Shown: piece after piece, positions 7,751 through 16,674 of the stretch | How the letters are laid out: each line of letters starts with the position of its first letter | Position numbering within the stretch: position 1 is the stretch's first letter | Source of the DNA: Arthrobacter sp. ISL-5 | GTDB lineage: Bacteria > Actinomycetota > Actinomycetes > Actinomycetales > Micrococcaceae | Direction of reading: 5' to 3' | NCBI RefSeq assembly: GCF_018613835.1 | Contig: NZ_JAGGPM010000023.1 | Coordinates: forward strand, 1 to 64,000 | Length of the DNA stretch: 64,000 nucleotides | Notes under the pieces: generated by a model | Told to the model about the DNA's origin: nothing | The model's database searches: none | What the model saw: the letters and a program-made list of their open reading frames with translations, nothing else | Program-made: the position numbers and the translations under genes

Positions 7751-7766
7751 TGTGTCTCATCTCACA
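7751..7766. promoter_or_regulatory. CRP/GlxR-like site at the peptide ABC operon
   Basis: TGTGT-CTCATC-TCACA differs by one base from the TGTGA-N6-TCACA consensus, and the flanking bases extend the symmetry (TTGTG...CACAA). It overlaps the expected transcription start of the promoter at 7741-7749, which would suit repression if that promoter is real. Confidence 0.5.
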
Positions 7767-7880
7767 AGATGCCACGTTTCACCGGGCAACCGTCTGGTTC
7801 AATCAAGGCATCAGGACAGCGTGCCGCCCGCACGATACATGCCGGGCCGCGCGCGCACTCATCGAACAGAAAGTTCACAG

Positions 7881-9506
7881 ATGGCAATGAACAAAAAGGC
7901 CTTGCAGGGCGCTATCGCGCTCGCCGGGGTTTCCGCCTTTGCACTGACAGCCTGCACGGGCCCGTCCGGCGGCGGCGGGTCATCAGCCGCGGCCAGCGGC
8001 CCGATAGCCTACGGCACCACGGACAAGGTCACCGCCCTGGATCCAGCGGGCTCGTACGACAACGGTTCCTTCATGGTGATGAACCAGATCTACTCCTTCC
8101 TGCTCAACTCGAAGCCGGGCAGTGCCGATCCGGTCCCGGACCTGGCCGAGTCGGCCTCCTTCACCGCCCCCACCGAGTACACAGTCAAGCTCAAGTCCGG
8201 CCTGAAATGGGCCAACGGGCACACCCTGGACTCCAAGGACGTCAAGTTCTCCTTTGACCGGCAGACCAAGATCAACGATCCCGTCGGACCTTCCAGCCTC
8301 CTGGCAAATATTGAGAGTGTGGCCACCCCGGACGCAACGACCGTGGTGTTCAAGCTCAAGCAAGCCAACGACCAGACTTTTGCGCAGATTCTCACCAGCC
8401 CGGCTGCACCGATCGTGGACGACGAAGTTTTCCCGGCGGACAAAGTGCTCGACGACGACTCGATCGTCAAGGCTAAGGCCTACTATGGCCAGTACACGAT
8501 TGAGACCTACAAGAAGAACGAGCTGGTGAGCTTCAAGGCCAACCCGGACTACACGGGGCTGCTGGGCAAGCCGGCCAACGATGCCGCCACGATCAAGTAC
8601 TACGCAGATCCCACCAACCTGAAGCTGGACATCCAGCAGGGCAATCTCGACGTCGCAAACCGCAGCCTCAGCGCCACCGACGTTGATGACCTGAGGAAGG
8701 ACTCCAAGGTCAAGGTGAACGTGGGCCCTGGCGGCGAAATCCGCTACATGACGTTCAACTACGACACTATGCCTTTCGGGGCCAAGACCGCGGATGCAAA
8801 TCCGGCCAAGGCTCTGGCCGTACGGCAGGCCATCGCCAATCTGGTCGACCGGCAGGCCATCTCCGACCAGGTCTATAAGGGCACCTACCTCCCCCTCTTC
8901 TCCAACGTCCCGAGCGGCTTCGACGGTGCCAACACGTCATTCAAGGACGCCTACGGCGATGGCGGCAAGCCGAGTCTGGACAAGGCGAAGAAGGTCCTCT
9001 CCGATGCAGGCGTCACGGGCCCCGTCGCGCTGAATCTGCAGTACAACGCGGACCACTACGGCAAATCATCCGGCGACGAATACGCCTTGATCAAGGACCA
9101 ACTGGAGAAGTCCGGTCTGTTCACGGTTAACCTGCAGTCCACCGAGTGGGTCACCTATAGCAAGGCCGCGCGGGCCGACGCCTATCCCATCTTTGATTTC
9201 GGCTGGTTCCCGGACTTCAGCGACGCGGACAACTACCTGTCGCCCTTCTTCATCAACGGTGGACACCTTGGCAACCACTACAACAACCCGGCCGTGACGG
9301 ATCTGATCCACGAGCAGCTCACCACGGCAGACAAGAGCCAGCGCGAATCCCTTATCAAGGAGGCGCAGAACGCCCTCGCCAAGGACATTTCCACACTGCC
9401 GCTCTTGCAGGGCACCCAGGTTGCCATCTCCGGCAGCACCGTCAAGGGCGTCGATTCGACCCTCGACCCTTCCTTCAAGTTCCGTTTGGGAACTGTTTCC
9501 AAGTAA
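7881..9506 (+). CDS. Peptide ABC transporter substrate-binding lipoprotein
   Basis: This 541-residue protein starts at the ATG at 7881 (MAMNKKALQG); longer upstream frames have no signal peptide at their start and are rejected. A signal peptide with an LTAC lipobox is followed by a Gly/Ser linker and the SBP_bac_5 (family 5) fold typical of dipeptide/oligopeptide-binding proteins (TEYTVKLKSGLKWANG, DVKFSF, ADYPIFDFGWFPDFSD-like region). It captures peptides or a similar solute outside the membrane and delivers it to the permeases encoded next. It is the first gene of a four-gene operon; a hairpin separates it from the permease genes. The exact substrate cannot be read from sequence. Confidence 0.92.
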   Translation: MAMNKKALQGAIALAGVSAFALTACTGPSGGGGSSAAASGPIAYGTTDKVTALDPAGSYDNGSFMVMNQIYSFLLNSKPGSADPVPDLAESASFTAPTEYTVKLKSGLKWANGHTLDSKDVKFSFDRQTKINDPVGPSSLLANIESVATPDATTVVFKLKQANDQTFAQILTSPAAPIVDDEVFPADKVLDDDSIVKAKAYYGQYTIETYKKNELVSFKANPDYTGLLGKPANDAATIKYYADPTNLKLDIQQGNLDVANRSLSATDVDDLRKDSKVKVNVGPGGEIRYMTFNYDTMPFGAKTADANPAKALAVRQAIANLVDRQAISDQVYKGTYLPLFSNVPSGFDGANTSFKDAYGDGGKPSLDKAKKVLSDAGVTGPVALNLQYNADHYGKSSGDEYALIKDQLEKSGLFTVNLQSTEWVTYSKAARADAYPIFDFGWFPDFSDADNYLSPFFINGGHLGNHYNNPAVTDLIHEQLTTADKSQRESLIKEAQNALAKDISTLPLLQGTQVAISGSTVKGVDSTLDPSFKFRLGTVSK

Positions 9507-9538
9507 GGCTGCATCCCTGCGGTTCTGACCAGCCTAGT

Positions 9539-9569
9539 AGGCGGGGCACCCTCGAGGCGCCCCGCCTTT
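9539..9569 (+). terminator. Intercistronic hairpin after the binding-protein gene
   Basis: A 9-base GC-rich stem (9539-9547 with 9559-9567) with an 11-base loop and a short TTT tail sits 33 bases after the binding-protein stop and 70 bases before the first permease. It is probably a partial terminator or an RNA-stabilising hairpin that raises binding-protein output over the membrane components. Confidence 0.55.
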
Positions 9570-9638
9570 CCTGGTCATTGCAGCACCTGCAGTTCACGGG
9601 TCCGGCCCATGGCCGCGAAAGCACAATTTTAGGTACCA

Positions 9639-10730
9639 ATGACAACACTGACAGAGGCGCCGCCAAGCGACGCCGACGGGCTCCTTCCGTCCAAGAAAAA
9701 ATCTTCAGGCGGGGGGCTGGGAACTTACATCCTGGTCCGGTTCTTCCTGATCCTTCCGACCATGTTCATCCTGGTGACCATGGTCTTCTTCCTGATGCGG
9801 GTCATCGGCGACCCCATCACCGCCGCCCAGGGCGGCCGGCTTCCTCCAGACGTGCTGGCGCAGCGGATTCACGACGCCGGGTATGACCGGCCGATCCTGG
9901 TTCAGTACTTCGAATACCTAGGCCAGGTGGCGACGGGCAACTTCGGGACGACCATCACCGACCGCCGGCCCGTCGTTGCAATGCTGGCAACGTTCGGCAC
10001 GGCAACCCTCGAACTGGCCATAAATGCCGTGATCGTGGCATTGCTGGTGGGGATCCCGCTCGGCATGATTGCCGCGCACCGGCGCGACAAGGCACCGGAC
10101 GCCGTCTTGCGGTTCTTCGCCATTCTCTGCTACGCCACGCCCGTGTTCTTCGCCGGCCTCCTGCTGAAGCTGACCTTCTCGGTATGGCTCGGCTGGCTGC
10201 CCGTCGCAGGACGGGCCTCCACCCGGACCGAACTGGCCATGGGAAGCCTGGCCGCGCCCACCGGGGTCTACTGGCTGGACGCGTTGCGCAGCGGCAACAT
10301 GACGGCGCTCGGCGACGTCATGGCCCATGCCGTCCTCCCTGCAGTTGCCCTCGGGCTGCTGACGGCCGGGGTCTTCCTCCGGCTGGTCCGCACCAACTTG
10401 ATCGGCACGCTGGGCAAGGACTACGTCGAGGCCGGCAGGTCCCGCGGCGTCAGTGAATTCCGGCTCGTGACCAAGCATGCCTACAAGCCGGCGCTCATCC
10501 CGATCATCACGGTGATGGGGCTGCAGATTGCCCTCCTGCTGGGCGGCGCCGTCCTCACGGAGACCACCTTCGAGTGGAAGGGCCTCGGCTACCAGCTGGT
10601 CCAGTACCTGAACGCGCGCGACTTCGTCGCTGTCCAGGGCATCGTTGTGCTGCTCGCGGTCATAGTCGCGGTCACGAACTTCGTCGTGGACGTCTTTGCA
10701 GCCCTGATCGACCCGCGAGTGAGGTACTAG
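9639..10730 (+). CDS. Peptide ABC transporter permease (DppB/OppB type)
   Basis: This 363-residue inner-membrane subunit starts at the ATG at 9639. After a polar N-terminus the first helix (YILVRFFLILPTMFILVTMVFF) is followed by a periplasmic loop of about 70 residues and five more helices, the DppB/OppB layout. The BPD-transport EAA loop is seen in KDYVEAGRSRGVSEF...HAYKPALIP. The insertion at about residues 190-230 between helices is as usual for DppB. The stop is 2 bases before the next gene, so the two permeases are translated together. Confidence 0.92.
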   Translation: MTTLTEAPPSDADGLLPSKKKSSGGGLGTYILVRFFLILPTMFILVTMVFFLMRVIGDPITAAQGGRLPPDVLAQRIHDAGYDRPILVQYFEYLGQVATGNFGTTITDRRPVVAMLATFGTATLELAINAVIVALLVGIPLGMIAAHRRDKAPDAVLRFFAILCYATPVFFAGLLLKLTFSVWLGWLPVAGRASTRTELAMGSLAAPTGVYWLDALRSGNMTALGDVMAHAVLPAVALGLLTAGVFLRLVRTNLIGTLGKDYVEAGRSRGVSEFRLVTKHAYKPALIPIITVMGLQIALLLGGAVLTETTFEWKGLGYQLVQYLNARDFVAVQGIVVLLAVIVAVTNFVVDVFAALIDPRVRY

Positions 10731-10732
10731 CC

Positions 10733-11758
10733 ATGAACGCAACCACAGTAAGCGGGCGAAAACAACCCCTCATTTACCGGCTTCCGGTGATCTCGCACTT
10801 CAGGAAGAGCATCGGGCTGCAGCGCGGCATGCTCGTCACCGGCCTCGTGCTGACCATCGCCTTCCTGCTGACGACGGTGCTGGCGCCGGTCATCGCGCCC
10901 TACGGCTACTCGCAGCTCAGCGACGCATCCGGTACCTTCCCCGCACAGCAGGCCCCCAGCGGCAACCACATCCTGGGCACCACCGTGGGCGGCTATGACG
11001 TGTTCTCCCGGGTGATCTGGGGGTCCCAGACGGCCGTGGTCGTGATCGTCGTCGCGGTGGCCATGTCGATCTTCCTTGGGGTCGCGCTTGGCCTGCTCAG
11101 CGGTTACTTCGGCGGTTGGCTGGACCGGGTGCTGGTCGTTATCGCCGATGCGATCTACGCTTTCCCATCGCTCCTGCTGGCCATCGTGATGTCGATCGTC
11201 ATCAGCCGTGGCCAGTCCAGTTTCTGGGGCGGCATCCTTGCCTGCTCGTTCGCCATCGCCGTGGTCTTCGTGCCGCAGTATTTCCGCGTGATCCGTGCCG
11301 AGACAATCAGGCTGAAGGCGGAGCCCTTCGTCGAATCAGCCAAGGTGGTGGGTGCTTCCAGCATCCGCATCATGGGACGCCACATCTTCAAGAACGCAAC
11401 GCGCACGCTGCCGCTGATCTTCACGCTGAATGCGTCCGAGGCGATCCTGACCCTTGCGGGACTGGGCTTCCTCGGGTTCGGCATCGAACCGTCCTCCGCC
11501 GCCGAATGGGGCTTCGACCTCAACAAGGCCATGGCTGATGCCTCCTCCGGCATCTGGTGGACGGGTGTCTTCCCCGGTGCGGCCATCGTCCTGACGGTAC
11601 TCGGGCTGACCCTGGTGGGAGAAAGCATGAACGACCTCAACGATCCAAGGCTCCGCGGGCGCAAGAGCGCGGGGGGCAAGGTTCCTGGTGGCGGAGGAGG
11701 CAGCGATGCCCGCACCGGTGCGCAGGCGGCCCTGGAAGCAGAAGCGAGAACGCTATGA
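10733..11758 (+). CDS. Peptide ABC transporter permease (DppC/OppC type)
   Basis: This 341-residue subunit starts at the ATG at 10733, 2 bases after the upstream stop; a longer frame beginning at 10574 overlaps the previous gene and is rejected. It has the DppC features: a short cytoplasmic N-terminus, one helix, then the HILGTTVGGYDVFSRVIWG segment typical of OppC N-terminal regions, and five further helices with the EAA loop VESAKVVGASSIRIMGRHIF. The C-terminal tail is a glycine-rich hydrophilic extension. It pairs with the upstream permease, and its stop overlaps the next start as ATGA. Confidence 0.92.
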   Translation: MNATTVSGRKQPLIYRLPVISHFRKSIGLQRGMLVTGLVLTIAFLLTTVLAPVIAPYGYSQLSDASGTFPAQQAPSGNHILGTTVGGYDVFSRVIWGSQTAVVVIVVAVAMSIFLGVALGLLSGYFGGWLDRVLVVIADAIYAFPSLLLAIVMSIVISRGQSSFWGGILACSFAIAVVFVPQYFRVIRAETIRLKAEPFVESAKVVGASSIRIMGRHIFKNATRTLPLIFTLNASEAILTLAGLGFLGFGIEPSSAAEWGFDLNKAMADASSGIWWTGVFPGAAIVLTVLGLTLVGESMNDLNDPRLRGRKSAGGKVPGGGGGSDARTGAQAALEAEARTL

Positions 11759-13470
11759 CCATCAATATTGATCCGGTTCCGGACCGGCAGCAGCCAACCG
11801 GACGCCCGGTTCTGGTCATCGACAACCTCAAAGTCACGTTCGCCACAGATGGCGGCGACGTATACGCCGTCAAGGACGTCAGCCTCGATGTAAAGGCCGG
11901 CGAAGTGGTTGCCATCGTGGGGGAGTCGGGCTCCGGCAAGACCGTCACGGCCAAGACCATTCTGGGGCTGTTGCCCGAAACGGCCACCAGCTCAGGCGTG
12001 GTGCTGATCAACGGCAACAACGTGGTCAGCGTCAGCGCGGCAAAACTTCGGCAGATCCGCGGCCGCGACGTCGCCATGGTTTTCCAGGAGCCGTCCACGG
12101 CCCTGAACCCGGTATTCACCGTCGGCTGGCAGATCGCCGAAGGCATCCGGGCGCATGCAGGCGGTCCCGGCGGCAAGCGGGTCTCCGCCAGGGACGCGAA
12201 GGCCAGGGCCATCGATGCCCTCCGCAAGGTGGGGATTCCGGATCCGGAAACGCGGGTCAACTACTACCCCCACCAGTTCTCCGGAGGGCAGAAGCAGCGC
12301 GTGGTCATCGCCGCTGCCCTCGCGCTGAATCCGGGCCTCATCGTGGCGGATGAACCCACTACGGCCCTGGATGTCACTGTCCAGGCCGAGATCCTGGAGC
12401 TGCTGCGGGATCTGCGGGACAAGTACGGGACTTCCATCGTGCTGATCACGCACAACATGGGAGTCGTGGCCGATCTCGCGGACCGCGTCGTGGTGATGTA
12501 CCAGGGCGACGTCGTGGAGGAGGCGTCGGTAAAGACCCTGTTTGCCGAACCGCGGCAGGACTACACCAAGAAGCTGCTGGCGGCCGTCCCTCACCTCGGC
12601 CGGAATTCGGCCTCGGCAGGGATGACTGAACGGGCCCACCAAGGCGGCAAGGTATTGGTGGAGGCCAAGGGCCTGACCATCGAGTACCCGGGCCGGCTGG
12701 GCAGCCCCGCCTTCAAGGCCGTGGACGGGGTCAGCTTCACCGTGTCCGAGGGCGAGGTCTTCGGCCTAGTGGGCGAATCAGGGTCCGGCAAAACCACCAT
12801 CGGCCGTGCCATTGCGGGGCTCAACCGCACAACCGGCGGAAGCCTCAGCGTGCTGGGCTACGAGATGCTCAACCTCAAGGAGCGGACCTTCAAACCGCTT
12901 CGCAAGGACATCGGATTCGTGTTCCAGGACCCGGCGGCGTCGTTCAATCCCCAGCTGACCATCGGGGACTGTGTGGCGGAGCCGCTGATCATCCACACAA
13001 ATCCGTCGCCGGCGCAGGTCCGCAAGCGCGTAGGCGAGCTGCTCGAATCAGTCCAGTTGCCGGCGTCGTACGCTGACCGCTTTCCGCACGAGCTGTCCGG
13101 CGGGCAGCGCCAGCGGGCATCGCTGGCACGGGCCCTGATCCTCAACCCGAAGCTGCTGATCGCCGACGAGCCAACCTCCGCGCTGGACGTTTCGGTGCAG
13201 GCGAAGGTGCTGGAGCTGTTCAAGGAAATCCAGCAGGAGTTCGGGTTTGCGGCCCTGTTCATCAGCCACGACCTGGCCGTGGTGGACATGCTTTCGCACT
13301 GGGTGGGCGTGCTGTACAAAGGCAAGCTGGTTGAACAGGGGATCGGCCATCACGTCATGGGCGCTCCCCGGCACGACTACACCAAGCGACTCATCGCGTC
13401 GCTCCCGGTCCCGGATCCGGCCGAGCAGGCCAAGCGCCGGGAGGACCACCGCGCCCTCCTGGGCATCTAG
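11755..13470 (+). CDS. Fused double ABC ATPase for peptide import (DppD-DppF type)
   Basis: This 571-residue protein carries two complete nucleotide-binding domains, equivalent to DppD and DppF joined. Walker A GESGSGKT occurs near residues 56-63 and 338-345, and the signatures FSGGQKQR near 174 and LSGGQRQR near 446. Each half has its Walker B (VADEPTTALDV, IADEPTSALDV) and the oligopeptide C-terminal extension (YTKKLLAAVPHL, YTKRLIASLPVP). It powers the two adjacent permeases. The start ATG at 11755 overlaps the permease stop. The operon ends at a perfect 42-base palindrome shared with the convergent gene. Confidence 0.94.
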   Translation: MTINIDPVPDRQQPTGRPVLVIDNLKVTFATDGGDVYAVKDVSLDVKAGEVVAIVGESGSGKTVTAKTILGLLPETATSSGVVLINGNNVVSVSAAKLRQIRGRDVAMVFQEPSTALNPVFTVGWQIAEGIRAHAGGPGGKRVSARDAKARAIDALRKVGIPDPETRVNYYPHQFSGGQKQRVVIAAALALNPGLIVADEPTTALDVTVQAEILELLRDLRDKYGTSIVLITHNMGVVADLADRVVVMYQGDVVEEASVKTLFAEPRQDYTKKLLAAVPHLGRNSASAGMTERAHQGGKVLVEAKGLTIEYPGRLGSPAFKAVDGVSFTVSEGEVFGLVGESGSGKTTIGRAIAGLNRTTGGSLSVLGYEMLNLKERTFKPLRKDIGFVFQDPAASFNPQLTIGDCVAEPLIIHTNPSPAQVRKRVGELLESVQLPASYADRFPHELSGGQRQRASLARALILNPKLLIADEPTSALDVSVQAKVLELFKEIQQEFGFAALFISHDLAVVDMLSHWVGVLYKGKLVEQGIGHHVMGAPRHDYTKRLIASLPVPDPAEQAKRREDHRALLGI

Positions 13471-13486
13471 CCGCAGCTCGGGTAGA

Positions 13487-13528
13487 ACAGCCTGCCCATC
13501 CGCCACGCGTGGCGGATGGGCAGGCTGT
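13487..13528. terminator. Perfect 42-base palindrome between convergent genes
   Basis: Arms 13487-13506 and 13509-13528 are exact reverse complements around a GC centre. It starts 16 bases after the ABC ATPase stop and ends 25 bases before the stop of the opposite gene. No T-tract follows on either strand, so it is probably a bidirectional, U-tract-less (I-shaped) terminator. Confidence 0.7.
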
Positions 13529-13553
13529 CTGCGTTCAGGGGATTGTTCGCAGC

Positions 13554-14210
13554 TTATTCGGAGACCACCTTGATGTTGAACGCGCGGCCGCCCTGCAGGA
13601 GGAAGATGCGGAGCCACAGCGGAAGCCACATCTCCATCCCCCGCGCCGCTTCGAGCGGACCCAGATCCCTGATGTGCTCCGGCCGCCAGCCGAATTCCCG
13701 CAGGAGCCCGGCAACCACTTCCTTGGCCCCGGCGTCGTCACCGGCCAGAAACACGTCATGGTCGCCGCCGGCCAGGCGGTCCGGAGCCACCATGACGTCC
13801 GCCCGCATGGTGTTCAGGGCCTTGACCACGCGGGCCGTGGGAAAGGACCGCTGGATGGTTTCCGCCAGGCTGTCTGTATTAGAGATGGAGAGCGACGGCG
13901 GGAAGCCCGCCGTTTGGTCCAGCGGATTTGCCACGTCAATGAGCACCTTGCCGTCCAGGTTCTTCGTGCTGGCGGAGGCCAGTACTTCCAGCGACACAGT
14001 GCCGGGAGTCGCATTGATGATTACTTCGCCAGCCGCAGCGGCGTCGAAGAACGTGGCTACCTTCGCGTGCGGGCCGGCTCCGGTGGCCCACTCCAGTGCC
14101 GCCTCGTTGGTGGCACTCCGGGATCCGATGGTGACTTGGTGCCCCGTCTGGACCAGCTTTCCGGCCAAGGTCCTGCCCACCCTACCGGTGCCAAGAACTG
14201 CAATCCTCAT
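13554..14210 (-). CDS. NADPH-dependent F420 reductase-like NAD(P)-binding protein
   Basis: This 218-residue protein starts with MRIAVLGTGRVGRTLAGKL, a GxGxxG Rossmann motif, followed by GSRS, the expected NADPH-selecting turn. The fold and the motifs VLIDVANP, ARVVKALNTM and FLAGDDAGAK match the F420-NADP oxidoreductase (coenzyme F420-dependent) superfamily, whose actinobacterial members often act on other acceptors. The true substrate is not readable. It stands alone with a palindrome upstream (14231-14244) that may be its operator. Confidence 0.85.
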   Translation of the reverse strand: MRIAVLGTGRVGRTLAGKLVQTGHQVTIGSRSATNEAALEWATGAGPHAKVATFFDAAAAGEVIINATPGTVSLEVLASASTKNLDGKVLIDVANPLDQTAGFPPSLSISNTDSLAETIQRSFPTARVVKALNTMRADVMVAPDRLAGGDHDVFLAGDDAGAKEVVAGLLREFGWRPEHIRDLGPLEAARGMEMWLPLWLRIFLLQGGRAFNIKVVSE

Positions 14211-14230
14211 GTCCGACCTCCATCACCGGT

Positions 14231-14244
14231 GTGTTGCGTAACAC
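14231..14244. promoter_or_regulatory. Operator-like palindrome GTGTT-N4-AACAC
   Basis: An exact inverted repeat with 5-base arms lies 21-34 bases upstream of the start at 14210, in the promoter region. It resembles a binding site for a small dimeric repressor; the regulator is unknown and not encoded adjacent. Confidence 0.35.
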
Positions 14245-14345
14245 TTACATTGTCCGCCCTCCGGCGCAGTTGCGGACGCGCGGCTCCGGCCGTGCGGCCC
14301 TTGTTGCCGGCCGCTTAACACCGGCGGAGTTTCCGGCAGTGCCCA

Positions 14346-14357
14346 TAGACTGGATCC
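14346..14357 (+). promoter_or_regulatory. Leaderless -10 element for chorismate mutase
   Basis: TAGACT at 14346-14351 is followed by 6 bases and the ATG at 14358, the usual leaderless arrangement. No good -35 is visible. Confidence 0.55.
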
Positions 14358-14822
14358 ATGACCGAGCTAAACCATGATCTGCCTGACACCGACTCCTACG
14401 ACCCGGCCGCGAGCTCCCTCGCAGGGCACGTGGATCCTTCAGTGATGGCGGAGCTGCTCTCGATCCGGTCGAGCATCGACAACATCGATGCGACGCTCGT
14501 GTACCTCCTGGCGGAACGGTTCAAAGCCACGCAGAAGGTGGGCTTCCTCAAGGCGGCACACCGGCTTCCGGCTGGCGATCCCGGACGTGAGACCGCCCAG
14601 ATCGCAAGGCTGCGGCGGCTCGCCGAGGATGCCCAACTGGACCCCGCCTTCGCGGAAAAGTTCCTGAACTTCATCATCGGCGAGGTGATCCGGCACCACG
14701 AGGCGATCGCCGAAGACCATAACGCCAACGGCAGCAACAGAGCCAGCAACAATAACGGGCCCGACGACGGCGGCGCGTCTGCAGGAGCCCCAGCAGGCCC
14801 GTCCGCTTCGCTCGGCGCCTAA
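14358..14822 (+). CDS. Chorismate mutase, AroQ type
   Basis: This 154-residue protein has an AroQ helical domain at about residues 30-115 (LLSIRSSIDNIDATLVYLLAERFKATQKVGFLKA, then RLRRLAEDAQLDPAFAEKFLNFIIGEVIRHHE). It has the arginine and lysine positions expected for chorismate binding (R in IRSSID, R in AERFKAT, K in VGFLKA). It converts chorismate to prephenate for Phe/Tyr synthesis in the cytoplasm. The tail is a low-complexity Asn/Gly/Ala stretch with no expected role. The start is set by the leaderless promoter. The stop is 3 bases before the next gene, so the two are probably co-transcribed. Confidence 0.9.
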   Translation: MTELNHDLPDTDSYDPAASSLAGHVDPSVMAELLSIRSSIDNIDATLVYLLAERFKATQKVGFLKAAHRLPAGDPGRETAQIARLRRLAEDAQLDPAFAEKFLNFIIGEVIRHHEAIAEDHNANGSNRASNNNGPDDGGASAGAPAGPSASLGA

Positions 14823-14825
14823 ACC

Positions 14826-15872
14826 GTGGCTGAAACGGCAACGTCACCGCAACGGCAGGTGACGGCCACCGCACTCGGACCATGGCCCGGGCAGGACCCG
14901 GTCGAAGCCACCCGGATTATCCGCGGGGAACTTGGCAGCCCGCATCTTCCGTTCCTGGCCGAGCTCCCCGACCGGGGAGTGGGCGCGGACGCCATCGGCC
15001 GGACGGCGTCCCTGCTCGTGGAGATGGCAGTGGATGTCCAGCCACATGGCTGGCGCATCGTCGACCGGCCCGGACGTGACCTCATCCGGGCCAGATCGGC
15101 GCTTTCCACTGATATCAACGTGCTCGCCGATGTTGCCGGAGAAGAGGACGGCCAGGCCGCCGCCGAATTCAAGGTGCAGCTGCGCGGGCCGCTGAGCCTC
15201 GCCGCCGGACTGCACCTCCACAACGGCGAACGGGCCCTGATCGACTATGGTGCACGCCGCGACATCGCAGCCTCCCTTGCCGCCGGCGTCGGCGAGCATC
15301 TCGCACGCGTGTCCGCTGCCGTGCCGGGTGCACGGCTCGCGGTGCAGCTCGACGAGCCGGACATCGCCTCCGTCCTGGCTGGCACCATTCCTACCTCCAG
15401 CGGCTACAGGACACTGCGGTCCGTCGCCGGTCAGGAAGTGACGGAGCTGTGGCGCGTGGTGATTGACGCCGTCCGCAGCGCCGGGGCCGCCGAGGTCGTC
15501 GTCGCGGTCCCGGAGATCGAGGCCCCTTTCGACAGGATCCTCGCGGCCGGCGCGGACGGCATCGCCGTTCCGCTGAAGGCACTGACATCCCGCCAGTGGG
15601 AACAGCTGGCCGAGGCGGTTGAAGCCGGCAAGAGGATCTGGGCAGGCGCCCTGCGAGTGGACAACCCCTCGGCGGAGCTGCCCAGGGTCGCCGACGTCGT
15701 GGACACGGTACGGCGACCCTGGCAGCAGCTGGGATTGCCGCTGGCAGAGCTGGGGACGATCCGGATCACGCCGTCGGGAGGGCTTGAGGGGTACACACCC
15801 AAGGCCGCGACGGCGGTGCTCACGCGCCTGACGCAGGCGGCCGACGGCCTGAATCAGCTGGCGCTCGGCTGA
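14826..15872 (+). CDS. MetE-like (cobalamin-independent methionine synthase-type) protein
   Basis: This 348-residue protein starts at the GTG at 14826, 3 bases after the chorismate mutase stop. It matches the short UROD/MetE-like barrel proteins annotated as methionine synthase near ligA and mnmA in actinobacteria (Rv3015c-like, by recalled context). Visible segments are LGSPHLPFLAELPDRG near the N-terminus, KVQLRGPLSLAAGL, LAVQLDEPDIASVLAG and RITPSGGLEG. It is less than half the length of MetE (about 750). I do not see the full zinc-binding His-Cys-Glu-Cys set of MetE, so catalysis of homocysteine methylation is doubtful. Confidence 0.75.
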   Translation: MAETATSPQRQVTATALGPWPGQDPVEATRIIRGELGSPHLPFLAELPDRGVGADAIGRTASLLVEMAVDVQPHGWRIVDRPGRDLIRARSALSTDINVLADVAGEEDGQAAAEFKVQLRGPLSLAAGLHLHNGERALIDYGARRDIAASLAAGVGEHLARVSAAVPGARLAVQLDEPDIASVLAGTIPTSSGYRTLRSVAGQEVTELWRVVIDAVRSAGAAEVVVAVPEIEAPFDRILAAGADGIAVPLKALTSRQWEQLAEAVEAGKRIWAGALRVDNPSAELPRVADVVDTVRRPWQQLGLPLAELGTIRITPSGGLEGYTPKAATAVLTRLTQAADGLNQLALG

Positions 15873-15897
15873 ACCATCGCCCGGCCCGGAGGAGGCA

Positions 15898-16626
15898 TCA
15901 GGTCCGTTGTTCCCAGCGGTCCGGGCTGGCATTCGACGGGAGGAATCCCGGTGCCGAATTCCCGCCCGGATATGACTCGAGCCGGTAATCGAAGTGCCCG
16001 GCATAGACCAGGACCAAGCCGACCTGCGGCTGGATCACCTTCACCTGGATCCGGTGCCTGCCGTGTGCTCCGGCTGAAGGGTCCCACCACTGCTCGGCAT
16101 AGGCCTTGGCATCGAGCGGCGCCGGCAGCGGCACGCGCAGCGGTCCCAGGAAGAGCCGGGACGCCGCGGAGACCCCCCGGAGCCGGCCCTCCGCCGTCGC
16201 GCTCAGGTTCAGGTCGGTGACCAGCCGGCGGTACCTGCCCACATAGTCCACGAGCCGCGCCGCTCCGGAAGGATCGCCGGGGCCAGGGGGGCGCAGGCTG
16301 GTGGTGTCCTGGAAAATCCGAGTGCGGCCGGGAAAGAAGATTTGCCGGCGGGCGGTCAGGCTCGAGCGGCCGAACGGGTCCAGATGCGCATGGTTTTCGA
16401 TCCGGAAAGGCACCCGCTCGCCGTACTCCGGAAAGAATGCCTCCTCGCTGGCGGTCAGCGCCAGCAGCGGCCGCAGCCAGCGTTGCCGGCAGCCCACGAC
16501 GTCGAACACGCCTTCGCCCACGCCGTACCGACCGGATCCGGGAGCCAGCGAAAAGTAGTCCTGAAGTTCGGGCTGAAGGCGGGCGAAGCCGGCACCCATG
16601 GCCTGCTGGTAGATCGGCATGTTCAC
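15898..16626 (-). CDS. DUF4166 domain protein
   Basis: This 242-residue protein begins MNMPIYQQAMGAGFARLQPELQDYF, the characteristic opening of DUF4166 proteins, and continues with a beta-rich body (FRIENHAHLDPFGRSSLTARRQIFF, RLVDYVGRYRRLVTDLNLSATAEG). No signal peptide or membrane helix is seen. The function of the family is unknown. It lies 48 bases downstream of the DUF58 gene on the same strand and could be the last member of that operon. The reverse-strand start has an AGGAGGTCC-like ribosome binding site. Confidence 0.8.
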   Translation of the reverse strand: MNMPIYQQAMGAGFARLQPELQDYFSLAPGSGRYGVGEGVFDVVGCRQRWLRPLLALTASEEAFFPEYGERVPFRIENHAHLDPFGRSSLTARRQIFFPGRTRIFQDTTSLRPPGPGDPSGAARLVDYVGRYRRLVTDLNLSATAEGRLRGVSAASRLFLGPLRVPLPAPLDAKAYAEQWWDPSAGAHGRHRIQVKVIQPQVGLVLVYAGHFDYRLESYPGGNSAPGFLPSNASPDRWEQRT

Positions 16627-16674
16627 GGGGACCTCCTGATGGGCTGATCTGCTGAACTGAATCCTAGCTGCCCG

